From Pontibacter russatus (lineage in GTDB: Bacteria; Bacteroidota; Bacteroidia; Cytophagales; Hymenobacteraceae), in NCBI RefSeq assembly GCF_009931655.1, contig NZ_CP047984.1:2435001-2499000 (forward strand): a DNA stretch of 64,000 nt, given 5' to 3'. Shown piece by piece: positions 20,671 to 30,040 of this stretch. Under the pieces are notes generated by a model. It saw only the letters and a program-made list of their open reading frames with translations. It made no database searches and had not been told where the DNA came from. A program made the translations under genes and the position numbers. How positions within the stretch are numbered: position 1 is the first letter of the stretch; the number at the start of each line of letters is the position of its first letter.

Positions 20671-22965
20671 CTACAAATTATAGCTCACCCGGATGCCACC
20701 GTAGAAGCTACGGTCGGTGGCGGGCTGGAAGAAGCGGCCACCGAAGGCGTTCAGGTCGTTGCCAAGGCTGTATTTTTCGTCCGTCAAGTTATCGGCCCCG
20801 CCGAAGATGTCCAGCCCGAGGCGGCCTGCCAACTGCCGTTTATATCCCACGCGCGCACCCAAAACAAGGTAAGCATCGGAGTAAACGGTGTTCTCGTCGT
20901 TCAGCGGAATCTCATCCACATAGTTTGCGGTGGTATATAAGTAAAGACCTGGCTTAGTGAGGACATCTATACCTGCTGTGGCGGTGTGCGGTGCCACGCC
21001 TGTCAGTTTGTTGCCGGACAGCACCATGTCGTCGCGCTGGTACTCTTTGAAGCGGAAGTGATTGTAGGTATAGCTGCCCCACACGCGCAGCTGGCTCAAC
21101 GTGAGCCGCGCATCGTCAATAATCATATAACCCAGCATAGTTTCGATACCTTTCTGCGAAGTGGACCCCACGTTTCTGAACACCGCCACACTGGAGATGT
21201 CCTGCCGGCTTACGATGGTCTCGCTGAGGCGGAAGTAGAACCCCACCACATCAAACGTGAGGCGGCTTTTCAGGGCAAACCCGCGGATGCCTGCCTCGTA
21301 GTTCACCCCTTTCTCCGCTTCCAAATTCTGGTTCAGCGTACCCTCCGAGGTCAGGATTTCCTCTTCGGTGGGAGGCGAGAAACCGGAGCTCACGCTGGCA
21401 TGCACCGACACCTCGTTGGTGAGGCGCTTGAGCAAGGCCACCCGCGGCGACAGCACCGCTTCAAAGTCACGGATGTAATTGTAGGGTCCGCCGCTCGTGG
21501 CCTGCGCCAGCCGCGTAATGTCGTACTGCGTATCGTTCAGGCTCAGGGCGACGGTGGCGATGATGTCGGCGGGAAGTTCCAGTTCGGCCTGGGCAAACGC
21601 AAAGCCTGTTTTGGAGACAATCTCGTCGTCTGAGCGGAGCGAGTCGGGGCTGCCGCCCTGATTCTCGTAGGTGCGGGCCACCTCCAGCCCACGCTGGAAC
21701 TCACCCCCGAAAGTATAAGTAGTGGCGATGCTGCCGATATGGCTCTTGTTCACAAAGCTGGTGCGGCCGCCAAATTCCTGGTAAGCGTTGCGTTCGTAAT
21801 CGGTGTTGAACGGGTGGTCCTGGTAGCGGTGCGACCCGTAGATAGCGGTGGTGTTTTGCCAGCTGTCGCTGAACTGGTACGCCTGCTTCACCCCAATGTT
21901 GATGGCTTCCTGGTTCATGGAGGCGTTCTGGGCCACGCTCCCGAACACGCCGCCCCGGGCCTGGCGCGGGTTCTCGTCGTATTGTTGGCGCGTGAGGCCG
22001 CCCGGCAGCTCGTAATACAGGTTGGAGTAGAGGATGCTGGCGGCCACCGTTTGCCTGTCGGATATATAAAACTCGGGGGAGATCAGGAGTACGTGGCGGT
22101 CCAGGGCAGACTGATCGCGGTAGCCGTCGTACTGCTGGCGGCTGTACTGCACCAGCAGGTTGCTTTTCTCCGAGCCTGAACTGGCCGTGGCAGCATAGCG
22201 CCGCAAGCCATATGACCCGGCAGTGGCGCCGACCTCCAACTGGCTTTTTCCGGCCTCGGCGCGTCGCGGCTCCAGCAGGATGGTGCCACCGGTGCCCGCG
22301 CCATATATGCTGGCGGTAGGGCCTTTCAGAATCTCCACCTGGCTGAAGTTGGCCGCATTGAGCAGGTTGAGTTGCGTGACGCCGGTGGCTTCGGTCAGCG
22401 GGATACCGTTGTAGTAGAGTTTCACGTTCCGGATGCCGTAGGGCGAGCGCAGTGAACTGCCCCGAATGGAGATGCGGTAACTGGCAGGGGCCCGTTCCTC
22501 CATCCGCACGCCCGGCACCGTGTTGATGGCCCGCACCAAAGAACTCTCATCGAACCGCTGCAGCACCTCGCTTCCCACCACGCTCAGCGCCCCGGCAGTC
22601 TCCAGCAGGGGCCGGTTGGTCTGGTAGCCCGTCACCACCACCTCCTGCAGACTGGCGCCCGTGGGTTGCAGCAGCACGCGCAGTTCCCGCCCCTCCGAAG
22701 GGATGGCAAGGCTCTGCGTCCGGTAGCCCAGGTAGCTGAAGCTCAGCCGCCGCGCCGTCTCCGGCACCGTCAGGCCAAATCCGCCCGTCTCGTTGCTGAC
22801 GGCCTGCTCGCCGCTGCTGGCCGTTATGGTCACGCCCTCCAGCGGCAGCTCGCTCCGGGCGTCCAGCACCTGCCCGCTCACGAGCCGCTGGGCCAACAGC
22901 GCCTGCGGCAGCGAAAGCACCAGGAAAAAGAGAACTATAGTATATAGAGGTAAGGGCAGTTTCAT
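20671..22965 (-). CDS. TonB-dependent outer-membrane receptor with carboxypeptidase-like regulatory domain
   Basis: A 764-residue receptor. The signal peptide (1-25, ending LLAQ) is followed by a CarboxypepD_reg-like domain (about 28-108, VSGQVLDARSELPLEGVTI), a plug domain (about 115-230, starting LQEVVVTGY and containing GSSLRSPYGIRNVKLYYNGI) and a 22-strand barrel filling the rest, ending GGIRVSYNL. The plug and barrel resemble ferric-dicitrate/siderophore-type receptors rather than SusC, since no SusD gene is adjacent and length is under 800. Substrate cannot be told: no uptake or regulatory genes lie beside it. Energy comes from TonB-ExbBD. The gene is flanked by non-coding DNA on both sides and is probably expressed alone. 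Confidence 0.88.
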   Translation of the reverse strand: MKLPLPLYTIVLFFLVLSLPQALLAQRLVSGQVLDARSELPLEGVTITASSGEQAVSNETGGFGLTVPETARRLSFSYLGYRTQSLAIPSEGRELRVLLQPTGASLQEVVVTGYQTNRPLLETAGALSVVGSEVLQRFDESSLVRAINTVPGVRMEERAPASYRISIRGSSLRSPYGIRNVKLYYNGIPLTEATGVTQLNLLNAANFSQVEILKGPTASIYGAGTGGTILLEPRRAEAGKSQLEVGATAGSYGLRRYAATASSGSEKSNLLVQYSRQQYDGYRDQSALDRHVLLISPEFYISDRQTVAASILYSNLYYELPGGLTRQQYDENPRQARGGVFGSVAQNASMNQEAINIGVKQAYQFSDSWQNTTAIYGSHRYQDHPFNTDYERNAYQEFGGRTSFVNKSHIGSIATTYTFGGEFQRGLEVARTYENQGGSPDSLRSDDEIVSKTGFAFAQAELELPADIIATVALSLNDTQYDITRLAQATSGGPYNYIRDFEAVLSPRVALLKRLTNEVSVHASVSSGFSPPTEEEILTSEGTLNQNLEAEKGVNYEAGIRGFALKSRLTFDVVGFYFRLSETIVSRQDISSVAVFRNVGSTSQKGIETMLGYMIIDDARLTLSQLRVWGSYTYNHFRFKEYQRDDMVLSGNKLTGVAPHTATAGIDVLTKPGLYLYTTANYVDEIPLNDENTVYSDAYLVLGARVGYKRQLAGRLGLDIFGGADNLTDEKYSLGNDLNAFGGRFFQPATDRSFYGGIRVSYNL

Positions 22966-23254
22966 CGGAACGTTTTAAAATCAATCTCCCAAACGCGGGA
23001 AGCAGCGCAAAGTTTGAGACCAGCGGCAATCACCTTTCAGAAGGCAATGTGTTAACATCCTTTTATATATAAGGTTTTGCCTCCAGGTTATATATGATTT
23101 TGTTTTGAGCAGCGTCTGGAGATAAATATATAGCCCCGAGAGTTGATATGCTACAAGGGCTGTCGGTTCGATGAAAAATTTAAAAGCAGGAAGTAGGGTG
23201 GCCCTTTATATATTACAGCTATATATAAAATGACAGCGCTGCCGCTCAAAACAA
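22966..23254. other. Non-coding gap between TonB receptor and OmpA gene
   Basis: About 290 bases, AT-rich with several TATATA runs (near 23063, 23090, 23127 and 23219). It must hold the promoter of the TonB-receptor gene (minus strand), but no TAnnTTTG box was found. No RNA gene is evident. Confidence 0.4.
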
Positions 23255-23285
23255 AAAAAGCCCGGCAGAAACCGCCGGGCTTTTT
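23255..23285 (-). terminator. Terminator after the PorE-like gene, usable from both strands
   Basis: A 12-bp perfect stem (23255-23266 with 23274-23285, core AGCCCGGC) with a 7-base loop, flanked by A and T runs. It lies 26 bases after the stop of the OmpA-family gene and ends the adhesin-PorP-OmpA operon. Confidence 0.88.
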
Positions 23286-23311
23286 CACAAAATAAGGGTG
23301 ATTGTTTGTGT

Positions 23312-25306
23312 TTAATTGTTGCTTAGAATCTTGAACTCGGTGCGTCGGTTCAGTTGGTGTTCTTCCTCAGAGCACTGCACACCGTCGCCACAGCCGTTCA
23401 CCAGCCGCGTTTTACCGTAGCCTTTCGCAGTCAGCCTGGCTCTGTCTATGCCTTTCGACACGAGATAATCCACAGCGGACTGGGCTCTTTTCTCGGACAG
23501 CACCTGGTTGTAGTTCTCGCTCTCGCGGCTGTCGGTGTGGGAGCTCAGCTCAATCTTAATGCTGGGGTTGCTTTTCAGCAGCATCACCAGTTTGTCAAGC
23601 TCCTTGGCAGCGTCCGGGCGGATGTCCCACAGGTCCAGGTCGTAGTAGATGTTCTCCAGCACGATGGCTTTCTCCACCTCGTTCCTGTCGAACAGCAGCG
23701 CCACCGCTACGGTGTCAGGGGCCGTGGCCGGTATCTGCGCCACCGCCCGTGTGTTCAGGAAGCCTTCTTTGGCACCCGTAAAGGTGTAGGTGTTGCCTGC
23801 CCTGCCGTCCATGAAGTACTTGCCTCCTTTGTCGGTTGTCACCTCCGTAGTGTCTTCAGCAGCTTGCTGCGCCACCACCACTTTTGTTCCCGGAAGCGGC
23901 TCCTGCACCGTGCGCTTCTGCGCGTTCTGCTTGCGCTCCAGGGTAGTGATGGCCAGCACCACCGGCTTCTGCAGAATCGTGAAGGTGTAGATATCGTCGG
24001 TCCCGTTCTTTGCGTCGCGGTTCGAGGACAGCAGGCCCTGCTCGCCCGGCTCGGTAAACATGATGCCGTAATCGTTTTTAGGTGAGTTCACCGGATAACC
24101 CAGGTTCCGGACCGCACGCCAGTTGCCCCGCGCACCCTCCGCTGAGAAGATGTCCAGGCCGCCCATGCCGATGTGGCCGTCGGAGGCGAAGAACAGCTTA
24201 CCGTTGGCATCCACGTAAGGGAAGCTTTCACGGCCAGGCGTGTTCACGGTGGTGCCAGCGTTTACAGGCTCTCCCCAGCTGCCGTCGGCTCTAAGTTCGG
24301 TATAGTAGATGTCCGTTTCGCCCATGCCGCCGGGCATGTCTGAGGTAAAATACATCACTTTGCCATCGGGCGTCAGCGCCGGGTGGCCCACCGAATACTC
24401 CTCCACCTTGTTATATTCAAACGGCTTGATGTTGCCCCAGCTGTCGCCCTGCTTCTCCGCCATAAAAATCTCGAGCCTGTTGAGGTGCTCCCTGTCCTCT
24501 GAGCCGGGGGCCTTCACCCAGCTGGTGGGGTCGGTGTTCACGGGCAATTTTCTTGACACGACATGCGTGCGGGTAAAGTACAGCATTTTGGCATCTTCTG
24601 CGGCTGCGGCCGTGCCGTTGTGGTAGTCGGCGTTGATGACATCTTCCAAAGCCGTCGGGTTTCCCCAGTTGCCCTGCACATCCCGCTCTGCCGTGAAAAG
24701 CTGCAGGTAAGGGCGGCCCGTCCAGCCATATATGGCCGTCTCGTCCTTCTCTGCTTTCAGGCCCCTGTCGGAGGTGAAGATAATGCCTTTGTTGCCGTAG
24801 GGCATCGGGCTGAAGTCGGAGAAGTTGGCGTAGTTGAGCACCTGCAGCGGCTCTACCTTTGCCACGGGCAGCTGGCTTACCCACTTCGTGGCATATGCGG
24901 AGGCCTGCATCAGTTCCTGCGCCTGCTCCGCCTTGTCCGGCATCTCCTCGCCCCAGCGCATATACTGCTCCCGGGCCTCGGCATATTTGCCGTTGCTGCG
25001 CAGCGCCTCGGCGTAGTGGTACAGGTTCATCGGCTCGCGGCCCGGTATGGCCACTACCTTGGCGTACCATGTCTCGGCCAATTGCGTCTGGCGCGTGAGG
25101 CGGTAGGCGTCGGCAATGCGGACGGCTGTCTCCAAATCCGGCGTGCGTTTCTGCACGGCCTCCTCATACTCGTTCAGCGCCAGCGCGAACTCGTAGTTTT
25201 CATAATATTTGTTCGCCTTGCGCAGCGACGACTGGCCGTTGGCCAAAGGCGCTAAGCCTAACATTGCCGCCACTACGAGGCACAAGGGTGTGTATTTGTA
25301 GTTCAT
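23312..25306 (-). CDS. PorE-like OmpA family protein (TPR, beta-propeller, regulatory domain, OmpA)
   Basis: A 664-residue envelope protein. After a signal peptide (1-24) come TPR-like helices (about 27-130), PD40-type beta-propeller repeats (about 165-430, with GIIFTSDRG, KLFFASDGHIGMGG, GLLSSNRD), a carboxypeptidase-regulatory-like domain (about 455-545) and a C-terminal OmpA domain (about 550-664, IELSSHTDSRESENYNQVLS). This order of domains matches PorE, a T9SS-associated protein thought to attach to peptidoglycan. The gene is last in an operon after an adhesin with T9SS type B CTD and a PorP/SprF protein, so it probably anchors that surface assembly to the cell wall. Other OmpA/PD40 proteins of similar layout exist, so PorE itself versus a paralogue is undecided. 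Confidence 0.87.
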   Translation of the reverse strand: MNYKYTPLCLVVAAMLGLAPLANGQSSLRKANKYYENYEFALALNEYEEAVQKRTPDLETAVRIADAYRLTRQTQLAETWYAKVVAIPGREPMNLYHYAEALRSNGKYAEAREQYMRWGEEMPDKAEQAQELMQASAYATKWVSQLPVAKVEPLQVLNYANFSDFSPMPYGNKGIIFTSDRGLKAEKDETAIYGWTGRPYLQLFTAERDVQGNWGNPTALEDVINADYHNGTAAAAEDAKMLYFTRTHVVSRKLPVNTDPTSWVKAPGSEDREHLNRLEIFMAEKQGDSWGNIKPFEYNKVEEYSVGHPALTPDGKVMYFTSDMPGGMGETDIYYTELRADGSWGEPVNAGTTVNTPGRESFPYVDANGKLFFASDGHIGMGGLDIFSAEGARGNWRAVRNLGYPVNSPKNDYGIMFTEPGEQGLLSSNRDAKNGTDDIYTFTILQKPVVLAITTLERKQNAQKRTVQEPLPGTKVVVAQQAAEDTTEVTTDKGGKYFMDGRAGNTYTFTGAKEGFLNTRAVAQIPATAPDTVAVALLFDRNEVEKAIVLENIYYDLDLWDIRPDAAKELDKLVMLLKSNPSIKIELSSHTDSRESENYNQVLSEKRAQSAVDYLVSKGIDRARLTAKGYGKTRLVNGCGDGVQCSEEEHQLNRRTEFKILSNN

Positions 25307-25324
25307 AGGTATAACCGCTAAAAA

Positions 25325-26266
25325 TTAAAAGTACTGTGGTGTCAGCATTTTCGTGTCTTTTCTCTTCTTGAAGAAGTAGTAGCCCACCGACACTTCGTGG
25401 GTGTTGAAGCCTCCGAGGCCGTTCAGCATTTTATCGTAGGCATAGCCCACGCGCAGGGTCTTCAGCACCTGCAGCTCGGCAATCATGGCCACGGCCGTAC
25501 GCTTGGTAATGCCCTCGCCCTCGGCACCGCCGAACAGCTCCATGCTGGTGCGGTAAGAGCTGCCCAGCCACAGCCGGTCGCTCAGCAGCACAAAGGCATT
25601 CAGGTCTATGTTGGCCGGGGCATGGAAATCCTCCTTCACCAGCACACTCGGCTTAAACTTGAGGAAAGGGCCCACATCAAACACATAGCCTGTGGTAAAG
25701 TAAAAGTGGCGCTCAGGCTCTATCTGCTCCATGTCTTCGTACTGCACCAGGTCGGAGGCAGACAGGCCCGCATAAAAACGGGGAGTGTGGAAATAAGCGC
25801 CCAGCTTAACGTCCGGCTTGATGGAAGTCTCTTTGCCGGATGGAATGGAGGGGTCGCCCTCAATACCCAGTTTGGAGCCGTCCATGGTGTACTGCACCAG
25901 GCCGGGGGCTATGCCCAGGCTCATGACGGCGTTCGCGCTCAGGGGCAGCTTTACGGCGGCATTGGCATACACGCTGAGCGTGCTCTGCGCGCCGATTTCG
26001 TCGCGGGTCATGCCCAGGCCCAGGCCAAGCCTGTTGTTGGCCACCACGCCGTCCAGCGCCAGTGCCTGCGTGTTAGGCGAGCCTTCCACGCCCGTCCACT
26101 GCGAGCGGTGCAAAACATTCAGGTTCAGCACGTTCTTGCTGCCGGTATAGGCCGGGTTAATCCCCATGCTGTTGAAAATGTACTGCGAGTACTGCGGATT
26201 CTGTTGGGCGCTGGCCGCCGTTGTAAACAGCAGGGCCAGCAAAAAGTAAATTATTTTCATTTTCAT
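25325..26266 (-). CDS. PorP/SprF family type IX secretion system membrane protein
   Basis: A 313-residue outer-membrane beta-barrel protein. The signal peptide ends TAASAQ and is followed by the family signature YSQYIFNSMGINPAYTGS. The longest frame starts at 26290, but its first eight residues are polar and precede a normal signal peptide, so the ATG at 26266 is chosen. Later strands such as LWLGSSYRTSMELFGG and VGYAYDKMLNGL, with a final SVGYYF strand, fit the family. It sits 27 bases after the DUF3494/DUF11 adhesin and 18 bases before the PorE-like gene, a three-gene operon for one surface assembly. Confidence 0.92.
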   Translation of the reverse strand: MKMKIIYFLLALLFTTAASAQQNPQYSQYIFNSMGINPAYTGSKNVLNLNVLHRSQWTGVEGSPNTQALALDGVVANNRLGLGLGMTRDEIGAQSTLSVYANAAVKLPLSANAVMSLGIAPGLVQYTMDGSKLGIEGDPSIPSGKETSIKPDVKLGAYFHTPRFYAGLSASDLVQYEDMEQIEPERHFYFTTGYVFDVGPFLKFKPSVLVKEDFHAPANIDLNAFVLLSDRLWLGSSYRTSMELFGGAEGEGITKRTAVAMIAELQVLKTLRVGYAYDKMLNGLGGFNTHEVSVGYYFFKKRKDTKMLTPQYF

Positions 26267-26293
26267 TGAAGTTTCAGATTTGACCACCACTGC

Positions 26294-29200
26294 TTATCGG
26301 AAGAGGGTTACATACCCTGTGAATTCTTTCACCACGCCCTCGCACACGGTTACCCTCGCCTTGTAGAAGTAAGTGCCCTGCTCCAGGCTATTGCCGCTCC
26401 AGTCGTTTCCGTAGTTCTTGGTTTTGTAGACCTCAGAGCCCCAGCGGTTGAAGATGGTCACTTCGCTGTTCGTAAACTTGTCCAGGTTTCTGATGACCCA
26501 CGTATCGTTGTTGCCGTCGCCGTTCGGGCTAAAGGCCTTCGGGAAGCTGAGCTGGCCGTCGGCAAGGGAGATGTCGATGCTGGCGCTGGCGGCAAGGCTG
26601 CCGCAGGTGCCGTTGAGGGCAACCACCGTTACCTGGCCAGTTGCCGTAGTGCTCTCCGCCTTTACTTTGATGGTGCTGGTTCCCTGCCCGGCGGTGATGG
26701 TGAAACCGGCAGGCACCGTCCAGGTGTAGCCTGTTACGCCCGGCACAGCATCTACGCTGTAAGTAAGGCCGTCGCACACGCTGCTGTTGTCGTGGATGGT
26801 GGCTGGCATAAGGGGCGGCTCCGAGATGGTTACCGCCAGCGTAGTGGCACTGCCGGTGCCACAGCCGTTGGTACCTTTCACGCTGATGGTGCCTCCGGCA
26901 GTTCCGGCTTTTACCTGAATGGTGGCCGTTCCCTGTCCGCTCACGATGCTCCAGCCAGCTGGCACTTCCCATGTATATTCCGCTCCCGCCTCCGGGTTGG
27001 CGAAGGTATAAGTCAGGTTCTCAGAATCGGCGCATACCGCTGAGTTACCGGTAATGCTGGCCGGGGCAGCCGGAGCTGTTGTGCCTTTCACGGCCAGCGT
27101 AGCAGCCTCTCCGTCGCCGCATTTGTTCGTCACTGTCAGCGCCACGTTACCGGAGCCGCTGCCCGCCTCCACACTGATGGTCGGGGTGCCCTGGCCGCTT
27201 TTGATAGTCCAGCCCGCAGGCACGGCCCAGGTATAGCTGGTGGCGCCTGCCACCTGTGCGGTGCTGAAGGCAAGGGTGGTGCCCACACAGCTGCTGGTGT
27301 TACCCGTGATGGTGGGCTTAGCCGGTTTGGCAGACACGCTTACCTGGAGTGAGGTGGCAGCGCCCGCGCCGCAGCTGTTGCTGCCACTTACAGCGATGGT
27401 ACCGCCCGCGTTACCGGCTTTTACCGTGATTGACCGCGTGTTCTCTCCGGAAACAATCGTCCAGCCGGTGGGCAGGGTCCAGGTGTAGCCTGCCGTGGCA
27501 CCGGTTACCTCTGCAACGGTATATGTCGTCTGTGAGCCGGCACAGACATCACTGCTGCCGATGATGGCAACGGGGGCGGCTGGTTTCGGGGCGACAGTGA
27601 TTACTTTGGTGGCCGCCTCTCCGAACAGCGCGCAGCTGTTTTTCGCTCTCACGGTCAGTGTGCCTCCTAGGCTGTTCTCCGGCACCGTCACAGTTACCGT
27701 AGCCGTGCCCTGTCCGCTCACTATCGCTACCCCTCCGGTTACGCCCCACTCATATGTGGCGTCGTCGCCCAGGCCGGTGGCGGCATAGGTATACGTTCCG
27801 CCGTTCGCACATACGGAGGCTGTGCCACCTGTAATGGTTGGCTTGGCTGGCGCCCCGGTCAGCTGCACTGCCAGGCTCGCGCTGGCTTTGGTGCCGCACT
27901 GGCTCTCAACCGCTACGCCGATCACGCCGGGCAGTATGCTGGTGCCTGCGTTTACAACAACAGTGTTCTGCTGCTGCGATACCAGCGTCCAGCCATCCGG
28001 CAATGTAAAGACATAGGTGGCCCCGATAACCGGGGTGGCGGTATAGGTTATGTTCTGAGAGCTGATGCAAAGGCTGGCTTGCCCGGTCAGGGTTATTGCC
28101 AGGGTAGGGCAACTCACCGGAATGATAACTGTGTCTTCGTCATTATCAGGGTTAGTGTCTTTATTGGGATTTTCACCAGGATTCTCACCAGGAGTCTCGC
28201 CGTTGCCGCCGTCGCTGCCATCAGGCTGGGATATAACGGCTATGTTGCGGATGGTGCCAGATTTTTCGATGCGGGCTACCACAGTCAGGGTGGCGGTTGC
28301 GCCTTTGGCGAGGTCGCCCACCTGGTATATGCCCGTCACCGGGTCAAAAACACCCTGTGTTACCGTGCTGCTTATATATACCAGCCCGGCAGGGAGCTGC
28401 TCCGTTACGATAACGTTGCCTGCCGCATATGGGCCCGCATTGCTGGCTACGATGGTGTAGGTCACAACATCGCCTACAAAGTATGGTCCGTCGCTCACCG
28501 CTTTTGTGACGCTCAGGTCATAAGACTCCACTGGCACCACAATCGGGTCTTCGTCGCTGTTGTCGTCCGGGTTCGGGTCGGGGTTGTCGCCCCCAATGTC
28601 CACGCCGTTCGTAATCTGTCCGGCCGCCGTCACCCGGAACACCAGCGTCAGTGTCAGGCTCTCCTGGTTCGCCATCTCACCGATTGTCCAGATGTTGGCC
28701 GCCGCGTCATAGGTGCCGCGCTCAGGTGTGGCGCTTACGAAGGTGAGGCCCGCCGGGAGTTTCTCCTTCACCTCAACGCCGAATGCCCCGCCCGGTCCGT
28801 TGTTCGTGGCCGTGATGGTGTAGGTCACCTCGGCGCCTACCGTCGGTGCCGCGTCATCTGCCACTTTGACTACCGTCAGGTCCGACTCGATGGTAACAGG
28901 AAGGTAAATGATGTTGAAGTCGAGGTTAACAGCGCCTGCGAGCGAAATAGCACGCCCGTTGATGCTGGCGCCCCGGTTTAAAGTAATGTCGTTTTGGGCA
29001 ATAATGTTGCCCAGAAAAGCGGTGGAGGCACCCAGCGTGACATGCTTGCTCACCACCCAGTACACGTTCTTCGCCTCGGCGGCGTTTGTCGTGCTCACGC
29101 TCGGCGTGGGGTTGGGCACCGTGGGCGGGGATACCGCGAAGTTTCCGTCGATGACAAATATAAACAGCGCGTTCGGGTCGCCTTTGCCGTCCAGCACCAG

Positions 29201-29593
29201 CGACCCGTTCAGGGCAGCATCGCCGTTTATTTTATATACCCCCGGATTAACCACCTGGCGTCCGCCCAGCGGCAGGCTGAGCGGCCCGGTAGCGGCTTTG
29301 CCGCTCAGGTTGTCGAAGGCAGCCCGCGCATGTTGCTGCGCCTCGGCGGCAAACTCATTCCCTATCTCCTTCCGGCCGGAGATGAACAGGTATTCCTCCC
29401 CGATGATGGTGCTGCCGGCATGGATGCCCACGTTGCCCTCAATGCCGGTAATCTCATTGGGGTTGTTGTTTATCTGGGTGGCCGCCAGCACGCCGAAGCT
29501 GGTTGCCCGCCCGAGGATCGGGTCTGACTGCGCGAAGCTAAGGGTGACGCTCGCAGCCAGAAAGAGGTAGCTCAAGAGTAAAGTTCGAATCAT
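26294..29593 (-). CDS. T9SS-exported adhesin with ice-binding-like (DUF3494), DUF11 and Ig/PKD-like domains
   Basis: A 1099-residue surface protein. The signal peptide (1-21, ending SFAQ) leads into a DUF3494 ice-binding-type domain (about 25-232; LGRATSFGVLAATQINNN, ITGIEGNVGIHAGS, LGNIIAQNDITLNRGASINGR). Two DUF11 domains follow (about 237-350 and 360-490; TYTITATNNGPGGAFGVEV, TYTIVASNAGPYAAGNVIV), each ending in an acidic Asp/Asn/Pro-rich linker. Six or so Ig/PKD-like repeats containing GYTWTLPTGWTIVSG-type sequence occupy about 495-1015. The C terminus (AFSPNGDGNNDTW to the end) is a T9SS type B sorting domain. DUF3494 domains bind ice in characterised proteins but are also found in adhesins of non-polar bacteria, so ice binding is only a possibility. 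It heads a three-gene operon. Confidence 0.88.
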   Translation of the reverse strand: MIRTLLLSYLFLAASVTLSFAQSDPILGRATSFGVLAATQINNNPNEITGIEGNVGIHAGSTIIGEEYLFISGRKEIGNEFAAEAQQHARAAFDNLSGKAATGPLSLPLGGRQVVNPGVYKINGDAALNGSLVLDGKGDPNALFIFVIDGNFAVSPPTVPNPTPSVSTTNAAEAKNVYWVVSKHVTLGASTAFLGNIIAQNDITLNRGASINGRAISLAGAVNLDFNIIYLPVTIESDLTVVKVADDAAPTVGAEVTYTITATNNGPGGAFGVEVKEKLPAGLTFVSATPERGTYDAAANIWTIGEMANQESLTLTLVFRVTAAGQITNGVDIGGDNPDPNPDDNSDEDPIVVPVESYDLSVTKAVSDGPYFVGDVVTYTIVASNAGPYAAGNVIVTEQLPAGLVYISSTVTQGVFDPVTGIYQVGDLAKGATATLTVVARIEKSGTIRNIAVISQPDGSDGGNGETPGENPGENPNKDTNPDNDEDTVIIPVSCPTLAITLTGQASLCISSQNITYTATPVIGATYVFTLPDGWTLVSQQQNTVVVNAGTSILPGVIGVAVESQCGTKASASLAVQLTGAPAKPTITGGTASVCANGGTYTYAATGLGDDATYEWGVTGGVAIVSGQGTATVTVTVPENSLGGTLTVRAKNSCALFGEAATKVITVAPKPAAPVAIIGSSDVCAGSQTTYTVAEVTGATAGYTWTLPTGWTIVSGENTRSITVKAGNAGGTIAVSGSNSCGAGAATSLQVSVSAKPAKPTITGNTSSCVGTTLAFSTAQVAGATSYTWAVPAGWTIKSGQGTPTISVEAGSGSGNVALTVTNKCGDGEAATLAVKGTTAPAAPASITGNSAVCADSENLTYTFANPEAGAEYTWEVPAGWSIVSGQGTATIQVKAGTAGGTISVKGTNGCGTGSATTLAVTISEPPLMPATIHDNSSVCDGLTYSVDAVPGVTGYTWTVPAGFTITAGQGTSTIKVKAESTTATGQVTVVALNGTCGSLAASASIDISLADGQLSFPKAFSPNGDGNNDTWVIRNLDKFTNSEVTIFNRWGSEVYKTKNYGNDWSGNSLEQGTYFYKARVTVCEGVVKEFTGYVTLFR

Positions 29594-29980
29594 AGGAATA
29601 TACTTACAAGAATTATTGATTCATTAAACACCGAAACAACTGTAACCTTATATATAAATATATGGCTAACAATATTAATTACTCTTTTTTCTGAATTATG
29701 TTGCCTGGCAAGGCAGGTTTTTCCAGATAAATATAAAATAATCTGAATATATTGATTTGGGTCCTATATAAGGTGCCTATTTTACTTGGTAACCGGCCTG
29801 CTTTTAAGGGAGTTTGGATACTAAAGACTGACAATTTTAAACAAAAATACTGATATTTATATATAAAGGGATAAAATATATAAGATATATAAAATATGCT
29901 GTTTCGAACAGGCTAAAAAGGAGGTTTCCAGCGGGTTATGCGACCGCGCGCAACAGTGACTGGCAAAGGCAGTGCAACAA
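29594..29980. other. AT-rich non-coding region upstream of the second adhesin
   Basis: About 390 bases, strongly AT-rich with many TATATA runs. It should contain the promoter of the adhesin operon (minus strand). A box TATTTTTG at 29849-29842 fits TAnnTTTG but would leave a 250-base leader, so it is uncertain. No gene is seen. Confidence 0.4.
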
Positions 29981-30015
29981 AAAAGCCCTGCCGCAGATTC
30001 TGCGGCAGGGCTTTT
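29981..30015 (-). terminator. Terminator after lipA
   Basis: A near-continuous palindrome (29981-29997 with 29999-30015; AAAAGCCCTGCCGCAGA) ending in T on either strand. It lies 26 bases after the lipA stop. Confidence 0.88.
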
Positions 30016-30040
30016 CTCCTCTATCGGAGGCTATATAGGA

